DNA of 10,770 nucleotides from Clostridiales bacterium (GTDB lineage Bacteria; Bacillota; Clostridia; Oscillospirales; QAMX01). Of this stretch, positions 1 through 6,530 are shown one piece after another (the stretch's first letter is position 1; each line of letters begins with the position of its first letter). Position numbers and translations under genes: made by a program. The stretch lies in NCBI GenBank assembly GCA_016303065.1, contig JAEDMJ010000055.1:1-10770 (forward strand), given 5' to 3'. The notes under the pieces are model-generated. The model did no database searches. It saw only the letters and a list, made by a program, of their open reading frames with translations, and was not told the DNA's origin.

Positions 1-500
1 TCCTCGGTGACGCCCTGGAAGGTCTTGAACATCAGGTTGAACTGGCGGATGTCGGTGAAATTGTGCTTGCCGCAGCTGGGGCAGGGGATGGCGTGTTCCT
101 TGATAAAGTCCATCATCTCCTGCTGGGAGAGGGCGTCGACGGGTTTTTCGGTGGAGACGCCGTTTTGCGCGCAGTAATCCTCGATGAGTTTGTCGGCGCG
201 GAAACGCTCCTTGCATTCGCGGCAGTCCATAAGCGGGTCGGAAAATCCGCCGAGATGTCCGGAAGCAACCCAGGTCTCCTTGTTCATGAGAATGGCGCAG
301 TCAACGCCGACGTTGTAGCGGCACTCGGTGACGAATTTCTTCCACCAGGCCTTTTTGACGTTGTTTTTGAATTCCACGCCGAGAGGGCCGTAGTCCCAGG
401 TGTTGGCAAGTCCGCCGTAAATCTCGCTTCCGCTGAATATAAAGCCCCTGTTTTTACAGAAGGCGACGATTTGTTCCATGGTTTTTTCCGTGTTTTTCAT
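1..500 (-). CDS. glyQS: Glycyl-tRNA synthetase, single-chain class II type (N-terminal part, cut by window edge)
   Basis: The enzyme charges tRNA-Gly with glycine in the cytoplasm. Reading the minus strand from ATG at 500 gives 166 codons with no stop. The protein contains GSEIYGGLANTWDYGPLGVE (about residues 24-43), the class II motif 1 region typical of alpha2 glycyl-tRNA synthetases, followed by WVASGHLGGFSDPLMDC (77-93) and RQFNLMFKTFQGV (152-164). Two CxxC pairs (Cys93/Cys96 and Cys140/Cys143) look like a zinc-binding insertion, as in bacterial and eukaryotic relatives of this type. The start is fixed by a GGAGGT ribosome binding site (507-512) six bases upstream. The family is normally about 450-530 residues, so roughly two thirds of the gene lies beyond the left edge. 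It is transcribed away from the plus-strand genes. The family call is very firm; the symbol could equally be written glyS. Confidence 0.97.
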   Translation of the reverse strand, partial: MKNTEKTMEQIVAFCKNRGFIFSGSEIYGGLANTWDYGPLGVEFKNNVKKAWWKKFVTECRYNVGVDCAILMNKETWVASGHLGGFSDPLMDCRECKERFRADKLIEDYCAQNGVSTEKPVDALSQQEMMDFIKEHAIPCPSCGKHNFTDIRQFNLMFKTFQGVTE

Positions 501-532
501 ACTGAAACCTCCGTTCAAATATACAAATATAT

Positions 533-561
533 ATTATAGTAAACGCTCCGTGAAAAGTCAA
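533..561 (-). promoter_or_regulatory. Promoter of the glycyl-tRNA synthetase gene
   Basis: On the minus strand a -35 box TTGACT (556-561) and a perfect -10 box TATAAT (533-538) are separated by exactly 17 bases, a near-consensus sigma-A promoter. Transcription would begin near 526, giving a leader of only about 26 nt that already contains the ribosome binding site. There is therefore no room for a long regulatory leader. Confidence 0.85.
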
Positions 562-581
562 GGCGAAAGGCGAAAAAATGA

Positions 582-609
582 GAAATCTTTTGCCCGAAAA
601 GAGATTTTC
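582..609. repeat. AT-rich inverted repeat between the divergent promoters
   Basis: AAATCTTTT (583-591) can pair with AAAA (597-600) plus GATTT (603-607) around the loop GCCCG, with a two-base bulge. It lies between the two -35 boxes, where a regulator could bind, but the match is imperfect and may be chance in an AT-rich stretch. Confidence 0.25.
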
Positions 610-636
610 AAAGGCAAAACGCGGGATTTGACAATA

Positions 637-665
637 TTGACAGATTTTGGCGCCGATGATATAAT
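637..665 (+). promoter_or_regulatory. Promoter of the trypsin-like protein gene
   Basis: A consensus -35 TTGACA (637-642), a 17-base spacer and a consensus -10 TATAAT (660-665) preceded by TG (657-658) make an extended -10, near-ideal sigma-A promoter. A second TTGACA sits nine bases upstream (628-633) but is too far from the -10. Transcription would start near 672, leaving a leader of about 66 nt. Confidence 0.87.
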
Positions 666-737
666 TATTTATCGAAAAACCCCATACGCCCTTTTGTGAA
701 AAAAGCGACAAAGTTTGATTCCGCAGGTGAAACGCTC

Positions 738-2039
738 ATGAAGACCGTGAAAAGAGTTTTGTATGTGCTGCTGTGTTTTTGTCTTTTGACCGCGGCGGCG
801 CCCTGCGCTGCTTTTTGCGCCGGGGACGAAGGCGCGGGGGCTTGTGCGGGCGGAGTTCTCAGGGTCGTCGTGACGGTCGACTTTTACCGTTCCGACGGAA
901 GCTACGGCGGAACGGCGTGCATTGCGGGCACGGGGTTCATCGTCGGAGAAGGCGAAAGCTCCGCGGCCGTCATAACCAACGCGCATATCTGCACGGAGGA
1001 ACTGCTTTCGGAAAATCTGAATTCCTTTTGCGAACGGTACGGCCTTAAATATTACCGCATAAACGGGCCGGAAGTGATCGTGAACGGGGACGTCCGCATT
1101 TCCGCTTCGGTAATTGGATACAGCAGGGCCTGCGACTTTGCCGTTTTGGAGCTTGACCGCCGGGTGTACTCCGATTCGATACTCAAATTCCGCAAAGAGC
1201 CGGCGTTAAGCGGCGAAAAAGTGTTTTCCATCGGATATACCGAAACATTTGAAACGGATTTGCCCGGCGCGGCGGAACAATCTGCTTCCGGCGGGGGAAC
1301 GGTGTCGATGCTTTCGGAGACGGAAGCGGGCGTTTCGGTCATCCTGCACTGTGCAAAGGCTGACGGTGGAGTTTTCTGCGGTCCGCTGTTGGATGAAAAC
1401 GGCGCTGTGCTGGGAATAAACAGCTCGCTTTTGGAAACGGACGGCGGGAACGCCTGTGCGGTTTCGGCAGGGGAGCTCACCGCAGTTCTCGACACGCTTG
1501 GCGTTTCATACGGCGTCGTGAGCGCCGGGGCGGCGCAGGATGATGGCTCTGCCGGCGAAAACGGTATATTTGCCTCCGTTCCTGTGGCCATGTGGGTTTT
1601 GCTCGGCGTTCTGATTTTGGTGTTTGTTGCAGCGTTTACAATCCTTCTTGCCGCGGTGTTCAAAATGCGAAATCCCGTATACTGTGCGTCGCCGAAGCCC
1701 TCTGCGATTCCGGCCGCCGACAGCCGGGGAGTTGAGCGGAAATTTGTGTCGCCGAATTCCGTGCCGGCAAAGTCCGCGGAAGCTGCCTCGGCGCAGAAAA
1801 ATCCGCCCGTCCGGAAAATTTACGTTTCGCGGCAAACGGAGAGCGCCGCGTCTCCCGCTTACGCCGGGACGCCCGGAGAAGAGCCGCCCTGCGGGCTTTA
1901 TCCGGACGCTTCGCCTGTCCGCCGGATGGAAATTTCGCAGTCGGCGCCGGTTCAGGCGATTCCGGTGCCGCCGGTGTACGAAGCCGCTCAGGACTCTTGC
2001 CCGGCTCCGGGAGACTGTTCGGATTACGGCGGTTTCTGA
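738..2039 (+). CDS. Secreted, membrane-anchored trypsin-like protein, probable pseudoprotease
   Basis: The product (433 residues) starts with a signal peptide (MKTVKRVLYVLL, about 1-27). An extracytoplasmic trypsin/HtrA-like domain follows (about 40-255), then one membrane helix (about 280-308) and a Pro/Ser/Ala-rich, probably disordered cytoplasmic tail (309-433). The chymotrypsin-fold landmarks are present: His83 in VITNAHICTE and Asp133 in DFAVLELD. The serine motif, usually GNSGGPLL, reads GGVFCGPLLDENGAVLGINS, so Phe213 occupies the catalytic Ser position, with Cys214 beside it. I infer a binding or sensing role rather than proteolysis, although an unusual Cys nucleophile cannot be excluded. 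The start at ATG 738 is chosen over an upstream in-frame GTG (696) because it has an AGGTGA ribosome binding site (725-730) and begins directly at the signal peptide. The gene is monocistronic or leads the next one; it is divergent from glyQS. Its substrate or partner is unknown. Confidence 0.85.
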   Translation: MKTVKRVLYVLLCFCLLTAAAPCAAFCAGDEGAGACAGGVLRVVVTVDFYRSDGSYGGTACIAGTGFIVGEGESSAAVITNAHICTEELLSENLNSFCERYGLKYYRINGPEVIVNGDVRISASVIGYSRACDFAVLELDRRVYSDSILKFRKEPALSGEKVFSIGYTETFETDLPGAAEQSASGGGTVSMLSETEAGVSVILHCAKADGGVFCGPLLDENGAVLGINSSLLETDGGNACAVSAGELTAVLDTLGVSYGVVSAGAAQDDGSAGENGIFASVPVAMWVLLGVLILVFVAAFTILLAAVFKMRNPVYCASPKPSAIPAADSRGVERKFVSPNSVPAKSAEAASAQKNPPVRKIYVSRQTESAASPAYAGTPGEEPPCGLYPDASPVRRMEISQSAPVQAIPVPPVYEAAQDSCPAPGDCSDYGGF

Positions 2040-2138
2040 TAGCAAACGCGGAAGTGAAAATATTTGGAATTCAGCGGAAATACAGGGCTGTTCCGGCGGA
2101 TATCCGGGGATTTGTTTCTCCTGCAAGAAAAACGGCAT

Positions 2139-2165
2139 AAAGCCTCAGAGTCGGGCACAGGCTTT
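2139..2165 (+). terminator. Candidate hairpin after the trypsin-like gene
   Basis: AAAGCCT (2139-2145) is perfectly complementary to AGGCTTT (2159-2165) around a 13-base loop and is followed by CTTTC. It lies 100 bases after the stop codon. The stem is short and the U tract is interrupted, so this is at best a weak intrinsic terminator. Confidence 0.35.
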
Positions 2166-2181
2166 CTTTCCCGGCAAATAA

Positions 2182-2217
2182 ACAGTTTTTCCGGCAAAAA
2201 CTGTGAACAGATTTTTA
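2182..2217 (+). terminator. Candidate AU-rich hairpin with T-rich tail
   Basis: ACAGTTTTT (2182-2190) pairs perfectly over nine bases with AAAAACTGT (2196-2204) around the loop CCGGC; a run ATTTTTAATTT begins at 2211. The T run starts six bases after the stem, so it is not a textbook terminator. With the preceding hairpin it probably separates the upstream gene from the promoter at 2226. Confidence 0.4.
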
Positions 2218-2225
2218 ATTTGTAC

Positions 2226-2254
2226 TTGAAATGAACAGGCGGATATGCTATACT
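2226..2254 (+). promoter_or_regulatory. Promoter of the four-helix membrane protein gene (and possibly the opp cluster)
   Basis: The -35 box TTGAAA (2226-2231), a 17-base spacer and the -10 box TATACT (2249-2254) preceded by TG (2246-2247) form a good extended -10 sigma-A promoter. The start site would be near 2261. No comparable promoter is visible just before the binding-protein gene, so this one may also feed the transporter genes. Confidence 0.8.
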
Positions 2255-2334
2255 AAGAAAGTGCATATGCGTATGGAAAAAACTCGTGTGTGAAAGCGGC
2301 GCTTTCGGAAAGTGCGCGGGACAGGGATGGGTTT

Positions 2335-2907
2335 ATGATATCCAGAAAATATCTGAGCGACTATCGGCTCGAGCACATTGAAGGCAAAAACGGCCGCATG
2401 AAATCCAAAGCGGTCTACATCGGCGATTATTTCGAGTTTTCGATGGAGCAACCGCTTTTCAGAAAGACGCGGCTTGAGCTTCTTGTCAGCACGGCGGTGC
2501 TTGCAGGCGCGTTTGTCTTCGGTCTTTTTATGAACGCGGCTTCGGCGCACACGATGTATGTCATCGGTCCGGACGCCTGTGTGATGCTCCCTCTGGCGTT
2601 TCAGATTTACGGCGTTTATGAGCTGTTCACGGTCCGCACTCCGATGAGGCGCGAGACCGCCGAGAAAATCAAAAAACGCACGGTGACTTCGACCGTCTTC
2701 TGCGCGGTCTTTGCAAGCGTCGCCCTTGCCGGGGACGCGGTGTTTTTCGCGGTTCAGCGCGACAGTCTCAGGATGCCCGGGGACGTCCTCTTTGCCGTTT
2801 CGCTCATTGTCCAGGTCGTTTTTTCCTGGCTTTCGTTCAGGGCGAGGGGAGCGGCGTTTTTCAGAAAATCAGAGAAATCTCCCGATAAGGCCGGGAAGGA
2901 GTCCTGA
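2335..2907 (+). CDS. Four-helix integral membrane protein of unknown function
   Basis: I do not recognise this 190-residue protein. A basic N-terminal part of about 45 residues, probably cytoplasmic, is followed by four hydrophobic stretches: about 49-67, 73-97, 117-140 and 150-168. A charged loop (RRETAEKIKKR) separates helices 2 and 3, and the tail is Lys/Ser-rich. No enzyme motif is evident. Helix positions suggest both ends lie inside the cell. ATG 2335 is preferred because AGGGATGG lies upstream at a workable distance. An in-frame GTG at 2290 would add 15 residues but has no clear ribosome binding site. The gene has its own promoter and ends 89 bases before the binding-protein start, with no strong terminator between, so co-transcription with the peptide transporter is plausible. 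A transporter-related role would be guesswork. Confidence 0.75.
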   Translation: MISRKYLSDYRLEHIEGKNGRMKSKAVYIGDYFEFSMEQPLFRKTRLELLVSTAVLAGAFVFGLFMNAASAHTMYVIGPDACVMLPLAFQIYGVYELFTVRTPMRRETAEKIKKRTVTSTVFCAVFASVALAGDAVFFAVQRDSLRMPGDVLFAVSLIVQVVFSWLSFRARGAAFFRKSEKSPDKAGKES

Positions 2908-2916
2908 GCTTCCGGC
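2890..2916 (+). other. GC-rich hairpin overlapping the stop codon of the membrane protein gene
   Basis: GCCGGGAAG (2890-2898) pairs with CTTCCGGC (2909-2916), eight pairs with one bulged G, around a ten-base loop that includes the TGA stop. No T run follows, so it is not a clear terminator; it could lower readthrough or protect an mRNA end. Confidence 0.3.
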
Positions 2917-2948
2917 TGTCCGGGCATTTGTTCACAAAGGTAGTAAAT

Positions 2949-2960
2949 CGGAAACTTCCG
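2949..2960. promoter_or_regulatory. Short palindrome before the binding-protein gene
   Basis: CGGAA-AC-TTCCG is a perfect inverted repeat with a two-base centre, 24 bases upstream of the ribosome binding site (2984-2989). Just downstream lie -10-like TATATA (2964-2969) and TATAGT (2976-2981), but no convincing -35 box is correctly spaced with either. It could be an operator at a regulated promoter or a chance palindrome. Confidence 0.25.
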
Positions 2961-2996
2961 GTTTATATACAGAAATATAGTATGGAGGTTATCAGC

Positions 2997-5375
2997 ATGA
3001 AAAAATCCCTGCGCAGAGTTCTGCTGCTCGTCCTTGCCCTGCTGATGTCTGCGTCCGTTCTCGCAGGCTGCGGCGGCAAATACGAAGGCGGAGACACTCT
3101 GGTGTACGGCACAGACACGCTGTCCGCCAAATTCAGCCCGTTTTTCTATACGACGGCTTATGACGGCGACGTTGTCGGCATGACCCAGCTCGGCCTTCTC
3201 GCCAGCGACAGAGAGGGCAAGATCGTTATGAACGGCGTTGACGGTGAGGTTATCCCCTATAACGGAACCGATTACACCTATCACAGCGCCGCTGACTGCG
3301 AGATCGTCACGAATGAGGACGGCACCGTCGTGTACAAGTTCCAGATGAGGGACGATTTGAAGTTCTCCGACGGAACCCCGGTGACTGCGGACGATGCGAT
3401 CTTCTACATCTACGTTCTCTGCGATCCGACCTACAACGGATCTTCCACTTTCTACTCCCTCGACATCGAAGGCATGGATGCTTACAGAAGCGGTATGGAA
3501 CAGCTTTCCAACCTTATTCTTGCCGCCGGTCCTGAGGGTACGTCCGAATACTTCACCGCCGACGAAGCGGCCGCTTACTGGACTGCTTTCAACGCCGCCG
3601 GTGAGAAGTTTGCTCAGAGCATCGTTGACTACTGTGTCAGCGGATATCTGGACGACACCTACGCTGCGTTCCTCAACAGCGACGCTGCAACCATCAGCGC
3701 CAACCCCGGTCTCCAGACTGCCTTCGGCATGATCATGTGGGGATACGGCGAGTTTGACGAAGCCGGAAACTTTGTCTGCAATGACAAGAGCTATGACCTT
3801 GTCAACACCTATCCGACTGCTGCGGAGTACTTCGACGCCATAGTTGCCAACTACGGATACGATATTTCCGACAGCGGCATCAACTCTGAGAAGGCTACCG
3901 ACAACATTTCCGATCTGATCTCTGCCGAGCTCGGCGACGCGGCCGACACTTACAGCAAGGCCGTCAAGACCGGCGACAGCGCTGCCAGCATCAGCGGCGT
4001 CAAGAAGACCGGCGAATACAGCTTTGAGATCAAGATGAACTCCTTCGACGCCACCGCCATCTATGACATGGCCGGCATCACTCTCACTCCGATGCACTAC
4101 TACGGCGATGAGAGCCTCTACAATTACGACAACAACTCCTTCGGCTTCGTAAAGGGCGACCTCAGCGGCATCCGTGCCAAGACTTCCACCCCGGTTGGCG
4201 CCGGCCCCTACAAGTTCGTCAGCTACGAGAACGGCGTTGTTACCTTCGTCTCCAACGAGAACTATTATCTCGGACAGCCGAAGATCACCAACCTCCTCTT
4301 CAAGGAGACTTCCACCAGCGATATGATCACCGGCGTTCAGACCGGAAGCTTTGATGTTGTCAACCCGAACTTCGACAACACCTCCGTCGCAGCCATCAAG
4401 CAGTACAACTCCAACGGAGAGCTTGACGGCGACGTCTTTGAGACCTACACCATCGACAACCTCGGCTACGGCTATATAGGCATCTGCGCCACCACTGTCA
4501 AAGTCGGCGACGACAAGGACAGCGACGCGTCCAAGAACCTCCGCAAAGCCTTTGCCACACTCTTCTCTGTTTACAGAGACACCGTTATCGACTCCTATTA
4601 CGGCGACCGCGCCGCCGTCATCCAGTACCCGATCTCCAACTGCTCCTGGGCTGCCCCGAAGAGCACTGACGACGGTTACAAGATCGCCTTCTCCACCGGC
4701 GTTGACGGAAACCCGATCTACACCGAAGGCATGACCGAAGCCCAGAAGTACGAAGCTGCGCTTAACGCCGCCATCGAATACCTCAAGGCCGCCGGTTACA
4801 CCTGGGACGGCTCCAAGTTCACCGCGGCTCCGGAAGGCGCCTCCCTTGAGTACGAGCTCATCATCCCGGCCTCCGGCATCGGCGATCACCCGGTATACGG
4901 CGTCGTCACCAACGCTTCCACTGCGCTTGAGTCCATCGGCATCAAGCTCTCCATCAACGACCCGTCCGACTCCAACGTCCTTTGGGATTCCCTCGACGCC
5001 GGAACCTGCGACATGTGGGCCGCTGCATGGTCGGCAACCGTTGACCCGGATATGTACCAGGTCTATCACTCCAGCAACATCCTCGGCGCCGGCGGCACCG
5101 ACTCCAACAAGTACTCCATCACCGACGATACTCTCGACGCCAAGATCCTTGAAGCGCGCACCAGCGCCGACCAGAGCTACAGAAAGGCTCTTTACAAGGA
5201 ATGCCTCGAGATCATCATCGACTGGGCGGTTGAAGTTCCGACCTATCAGAGACAGAACGCCTACGTTATGTCTTCTGCCCGCGTCAACATCGAGACCGTA
5301 ACTCCGGATATCACGACTTACTGGAGCTGGATGAACGACATCGAACAGCTCGAAATGAATCCGGTGGCTGAATAA
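2997..5375 (+). CDS. oppA: Peptide ABC transporter substrate-binding lipoprotein (family 5), enlarged
   Basis: This lipoprotein would capture oligopeptides or dipeptides outside the membrane and deliver them to the OppB/OppC permease. It has a lipoprotein signal peptide (MKKSLRRVLLLVLALLM) with lipobox VLAGC, so Cys25 would be lipidated. The family 5 signature follows: YKFQMRDDLKFSDGTPVTAD at about 113-132. The C-terminal lobe includes LRKAFATLFSVYRDTVIDSY and the late segment WAAAWSATVDPDMYQVYHSS. Family members are usually about 520-600 residues; this one is 792. The clearest excess is an Ala-rich, probably helical block at about 167-327, placed where the family normally passes directly to the 'GVKKTGEYSFEIKM' segment (here from about 334). 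The start is set by GGAGGT (2984-2989) seven bases upstream of ATG 2997; in-frame ATG 2982 overlaps that site. Codon use is strongly biased (AAG, C-ending codons), suggesting high expression. Oligopeptide versus dipeptide specificity cannot be read from sequence. Confidence 0.93.
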   Translation: MKKSLRRVLLLVLALLMSASVLAGCGGKYEGGDTLVYGTDTLSAKFSPFFYTTAYDGDVVGMTQLGLLASDREGKIVMNGVDGEVIPYNGTDYTYHSAADCEIVTNEDGTVVYKFQMRDDLKFSDGTPVTADDAIFYIYVLCDPTYNGSSTFYSLDIEGMDAYRSGMEQLSNLILAAGPEGTSEYFTADEAAAYWTAFNAAGEKFAQSIVDYCVSGYLDDTYAAFLNSDAATISANPGLQTAFGMIMWGYGEFDEAGNFVCNDKSYDLVNTYPTAAEYFDAIVANYGYDISDSGINSEKATDNISDLISAELGDAADTYSKAVKTGDSAASISGVKKTGEYSFEIKMNSFDATAIYDMAGITLTPMHYYGDESLYNYDNNSFGFVKGDLSGIRAKTSTPVGAGPYKFVSYENGVVTFVSNENYYLGQPKITNLLFKETSTSDMITGVQTGSFDVVNPNFDNTSVAAIKQYNSNGELDGDVFETYTIDNLGYGYIGICATTVKVGDDKDSDASKNLRKAFATLFSVYRDTVIDSYYGDRAAVIQYPISNCSWAAPKSTDDGYKIAFSTGVDGNPIYTEGMTEAQKYEAALNAAIEYLKAAGYTWDGSKFTAAPEGASLEYELIIPASGIGDHPVYGVVTNASTALESIGIKLSINDPSDSNVLWDSLDAGTCDMWAAAWSATVDPDMYQVYHSSNILGAGGTDSNKYSITDDTLDAKILEARTSADQSYRKALYKECLEIIIDWAVEVPTYQRQNAYVMSSARVNIETVTPDITTYWSWMNDIEQLEMNPVAE

Positions 5376-5394
5376 ACTTTTTCTTAAGTTTATT
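5371..5394 (+). repeat. AT-rich perfect hairpin at the end of oppA
   Basis: AATAAACTT (5371-5379) and AAGTTTATT (5386-5394) are perfect nine-base complements around TTTCTT, and the stem includes the TAA stop codon. It is the first of three hairpins in the oppA-oppB spacer. It has no following U run of its own. Confidence 0.5.
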
Positions 5395-5403
5395 GCTTCT
5401 GTT

Positions 5404-5449
5404 ATATCGCATCCGGGGGTCTGCTCCAGGCAGACCCCCGGTGAGATAT
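5404..5449 (+). promoter_or_regulatory. Strong GC-rich hairpin between oppA and oppB
   Basis: CCGGGGGTCTGC (5413-5424) is perfectly complementary to GCAGACCCCCGG (5430-5441), a 12-bp stem with the loop TCCAG. An outer ATATC/GATAT pairing (5404-5408 with 5445-5449) extends it across a small internal loop. The following bases (TCTTTC) are not a proper U tract. Such structures between binding-protein and permease genes are known to stabilise the upstream mRNA or partially stop transcription, favouring binding protein over permease. That role is inferred here. Confidence 0.7.
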
Positions 5450-5483
5450 TCTTTCATCCGGAAATCGTTTTGAGTTGTATGGC

Positions 5484-5500
5484 TCCGGGGGGTTCCCGGA
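5484..5500 (+). repeat. Small GC-rich hairpin upstream of oppB
   Basis: TCCGGG (5484-5489) pairs with CCCGGA (5495-5500) around GGGTT, ending 13 bases before the oppB ribosome binding site GGTGGAG (5514-5520). It may modulate access to that site. Confidence 0.4.
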
Positions 5501-5528
5501 TATCAAAGATACTGGTGGAGATTGAGAT

Positions 5529-6518
5529 ATGGTTAAATTTTTGGTAAAGCGCGTGCTCATGGCTTGTGTGATTTTGTTTTTCGTCATGTTCATTATATAC
5601 ACGCTCATGTCGAGTCTCCCTACAAGCTACATGGAAACAGTCGCGCGCGAAATGTCCTCTAAAGCCGGCACGACCAAAAGCTACCAGGAGTGGTTGGACG
5701 AGCTGAACGCTTTCTACGGAATGGACAAGGGCGTTATCGTCGGATACTTTGTGTGGCTGGGAAACGCGATAAAGGGAAATTTCGGCGACAGCTGGTATTG
5801 GACTGTTCCCGTAATTGAAAAATTCAATGAAGTTATCTGGAGAAGCTTCTATCTGGGCGTAGCCGCATTTGTGCTCGAAATGGGTATTGCGATACCCCTC
5901 GGCGTTGTTGCGGCAAAGAAACAGTACGGTTTTGTCGACTATTCGGTCACGGTTGTATCGCTTATCGGCATTTCACTGCCGACGTTCTTTACGGCATCGA
6001 TTTTGAAATGGATATTTGCCGTCAATCTCGGTTGGTTTGAGATCGACGGTATGCAAAGCCGGTACTACGCGATGATGTCCCCCTGGGGGCAGTTTTGGGA
6101 CATCGTCTGGCACTATATTCTGCCCTGTATGACTTTGGTAATAACCGGCATAGGCGGCGTTATGCGCTATGTCCGAACAAATACTCTCGAGGTTTTGAAC
6201 GCGGATTATATAAGAACCGCGCGCGCAAAAGGTCTTTCGGAAAGACGCGTTATCGGCTATCACGCGTTCAGAAACACTCTTATTCCGATTGTCACGATCC
6301 TCGGAAACTCCCTGCCCGGACTCTTCTCCGGCGCGCTCATCACCGAGACTCTTTTCTCTATCCGCGGAATCGGATATGCCTCGTACTATTCACTCAGAAA
6401 CGGTGATATTCCGTTTACGATGTTTTATCTCGCCTTTATCGCGATACTGACTCTTTTGGGAACCCTGCTTGCCGACGTGCTCTATGCGGCGGTTGACCCG
6501 AGAGTCAGAGTCAACTGA
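5529..6518 (+). CDS. oppB: Peptide ABC transporter permease, OppB/DppB type
   Basis: The 329-residue integral membrane protein forms half of the translocation channel. It has the standard length and layout: N-terminal helix (about 8-28), an extracytoplasmic loop with YGMDKGVIVGYFVWLGNAIKG, then five more helices (about 105-128, 138-162, 195-213, 250-275, 295-320). The cytoplasmic EAA coupling loop contains ADYIRTARAKGLSERRVI (about 225-242), which contacts an ATPase. The end, ADVLYAAVDPRVRVN, is typical of the family. ATG 5529 is supported by GGTGGAG eight bases upstream. Its stop codon overlaps the start of the oppC ribosome binding site, which suggests coupled translation. Unlike its partner OppC, it has no added domain. 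OppB and DppB cannot be separated reliably by eye. Confidence 0.95.
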   Translation: MVKFLVKRVLMACVILFFVMFIIYTLMSSLPTSYMETVAREMSSKAGTTKSYQEWLDELNAFYGMDKGVIVGYFVWLGNAIKGNFGDSWYWTVPVIEKFNEVIWRSFYLGVAAFVLEMGIAIPLGVVAAKKQYGFVDYSVTVVSLIGISLPTFFTASILKWIFAVNLGWFEIDGMQSRYYAMMSPWGQFWDIVWHYILPCMTLVITGIGGVMRYVRTNTLEVLNADYIRTARAKGLSERRVIGYHAFRNTLIPIVTILGNSLPGLFSGALITETLFSIRGIGYASYYSLRNGDIPFTMFYLAFIAILTLLGTLLADVLYAAVDPRVRVN

Positions 6519-6530
6519 GGAGGTGCTTTG

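Noticed and set aside
63..539. Plus-strand open frame of 158 codons at the left end
   Set aside because: It is the complement of the glycyl-tRNA synthetase gene, whose minus-strand translation is unmistakable.
696..737. GTG start giving a 14-residue longer trypsin-like protein
   Set aside because: No ribosome binding site precedes 696, and the extra residues would sit before a normal signal peptide; ATG 738 has both a good site and the right protein start.
1052..2181. Several open frames of 185-210 codons overlapping the trypsin-like gene in other frames
   Set aside because: Their translations are Arg/Pro/Ser-rich shadows of a GC-rich coding region without ribosome binding sites; the plus-strand gene has a signal peptide, protease landmarks and a strong promoter.
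2267..2293. Eight-codon leader peptide frame (MRMEKTRV) before the membrane protein gene
   Set aside because: It begins within a few bases of the predicted transcript start, lacks a ribosome binding site and has no regulatory codon run, so it is probably chance.
2754..5069. Antisense open reading frame of 771 codons opposite oppA
   Set aside because: It lies opposite a clearly recognised family 5 binding protein, has a low-complexity Val/Gly/Asp-rich translation expected from reversed GTC/GAC/GCC-type codons, and has no good start signal or domain.
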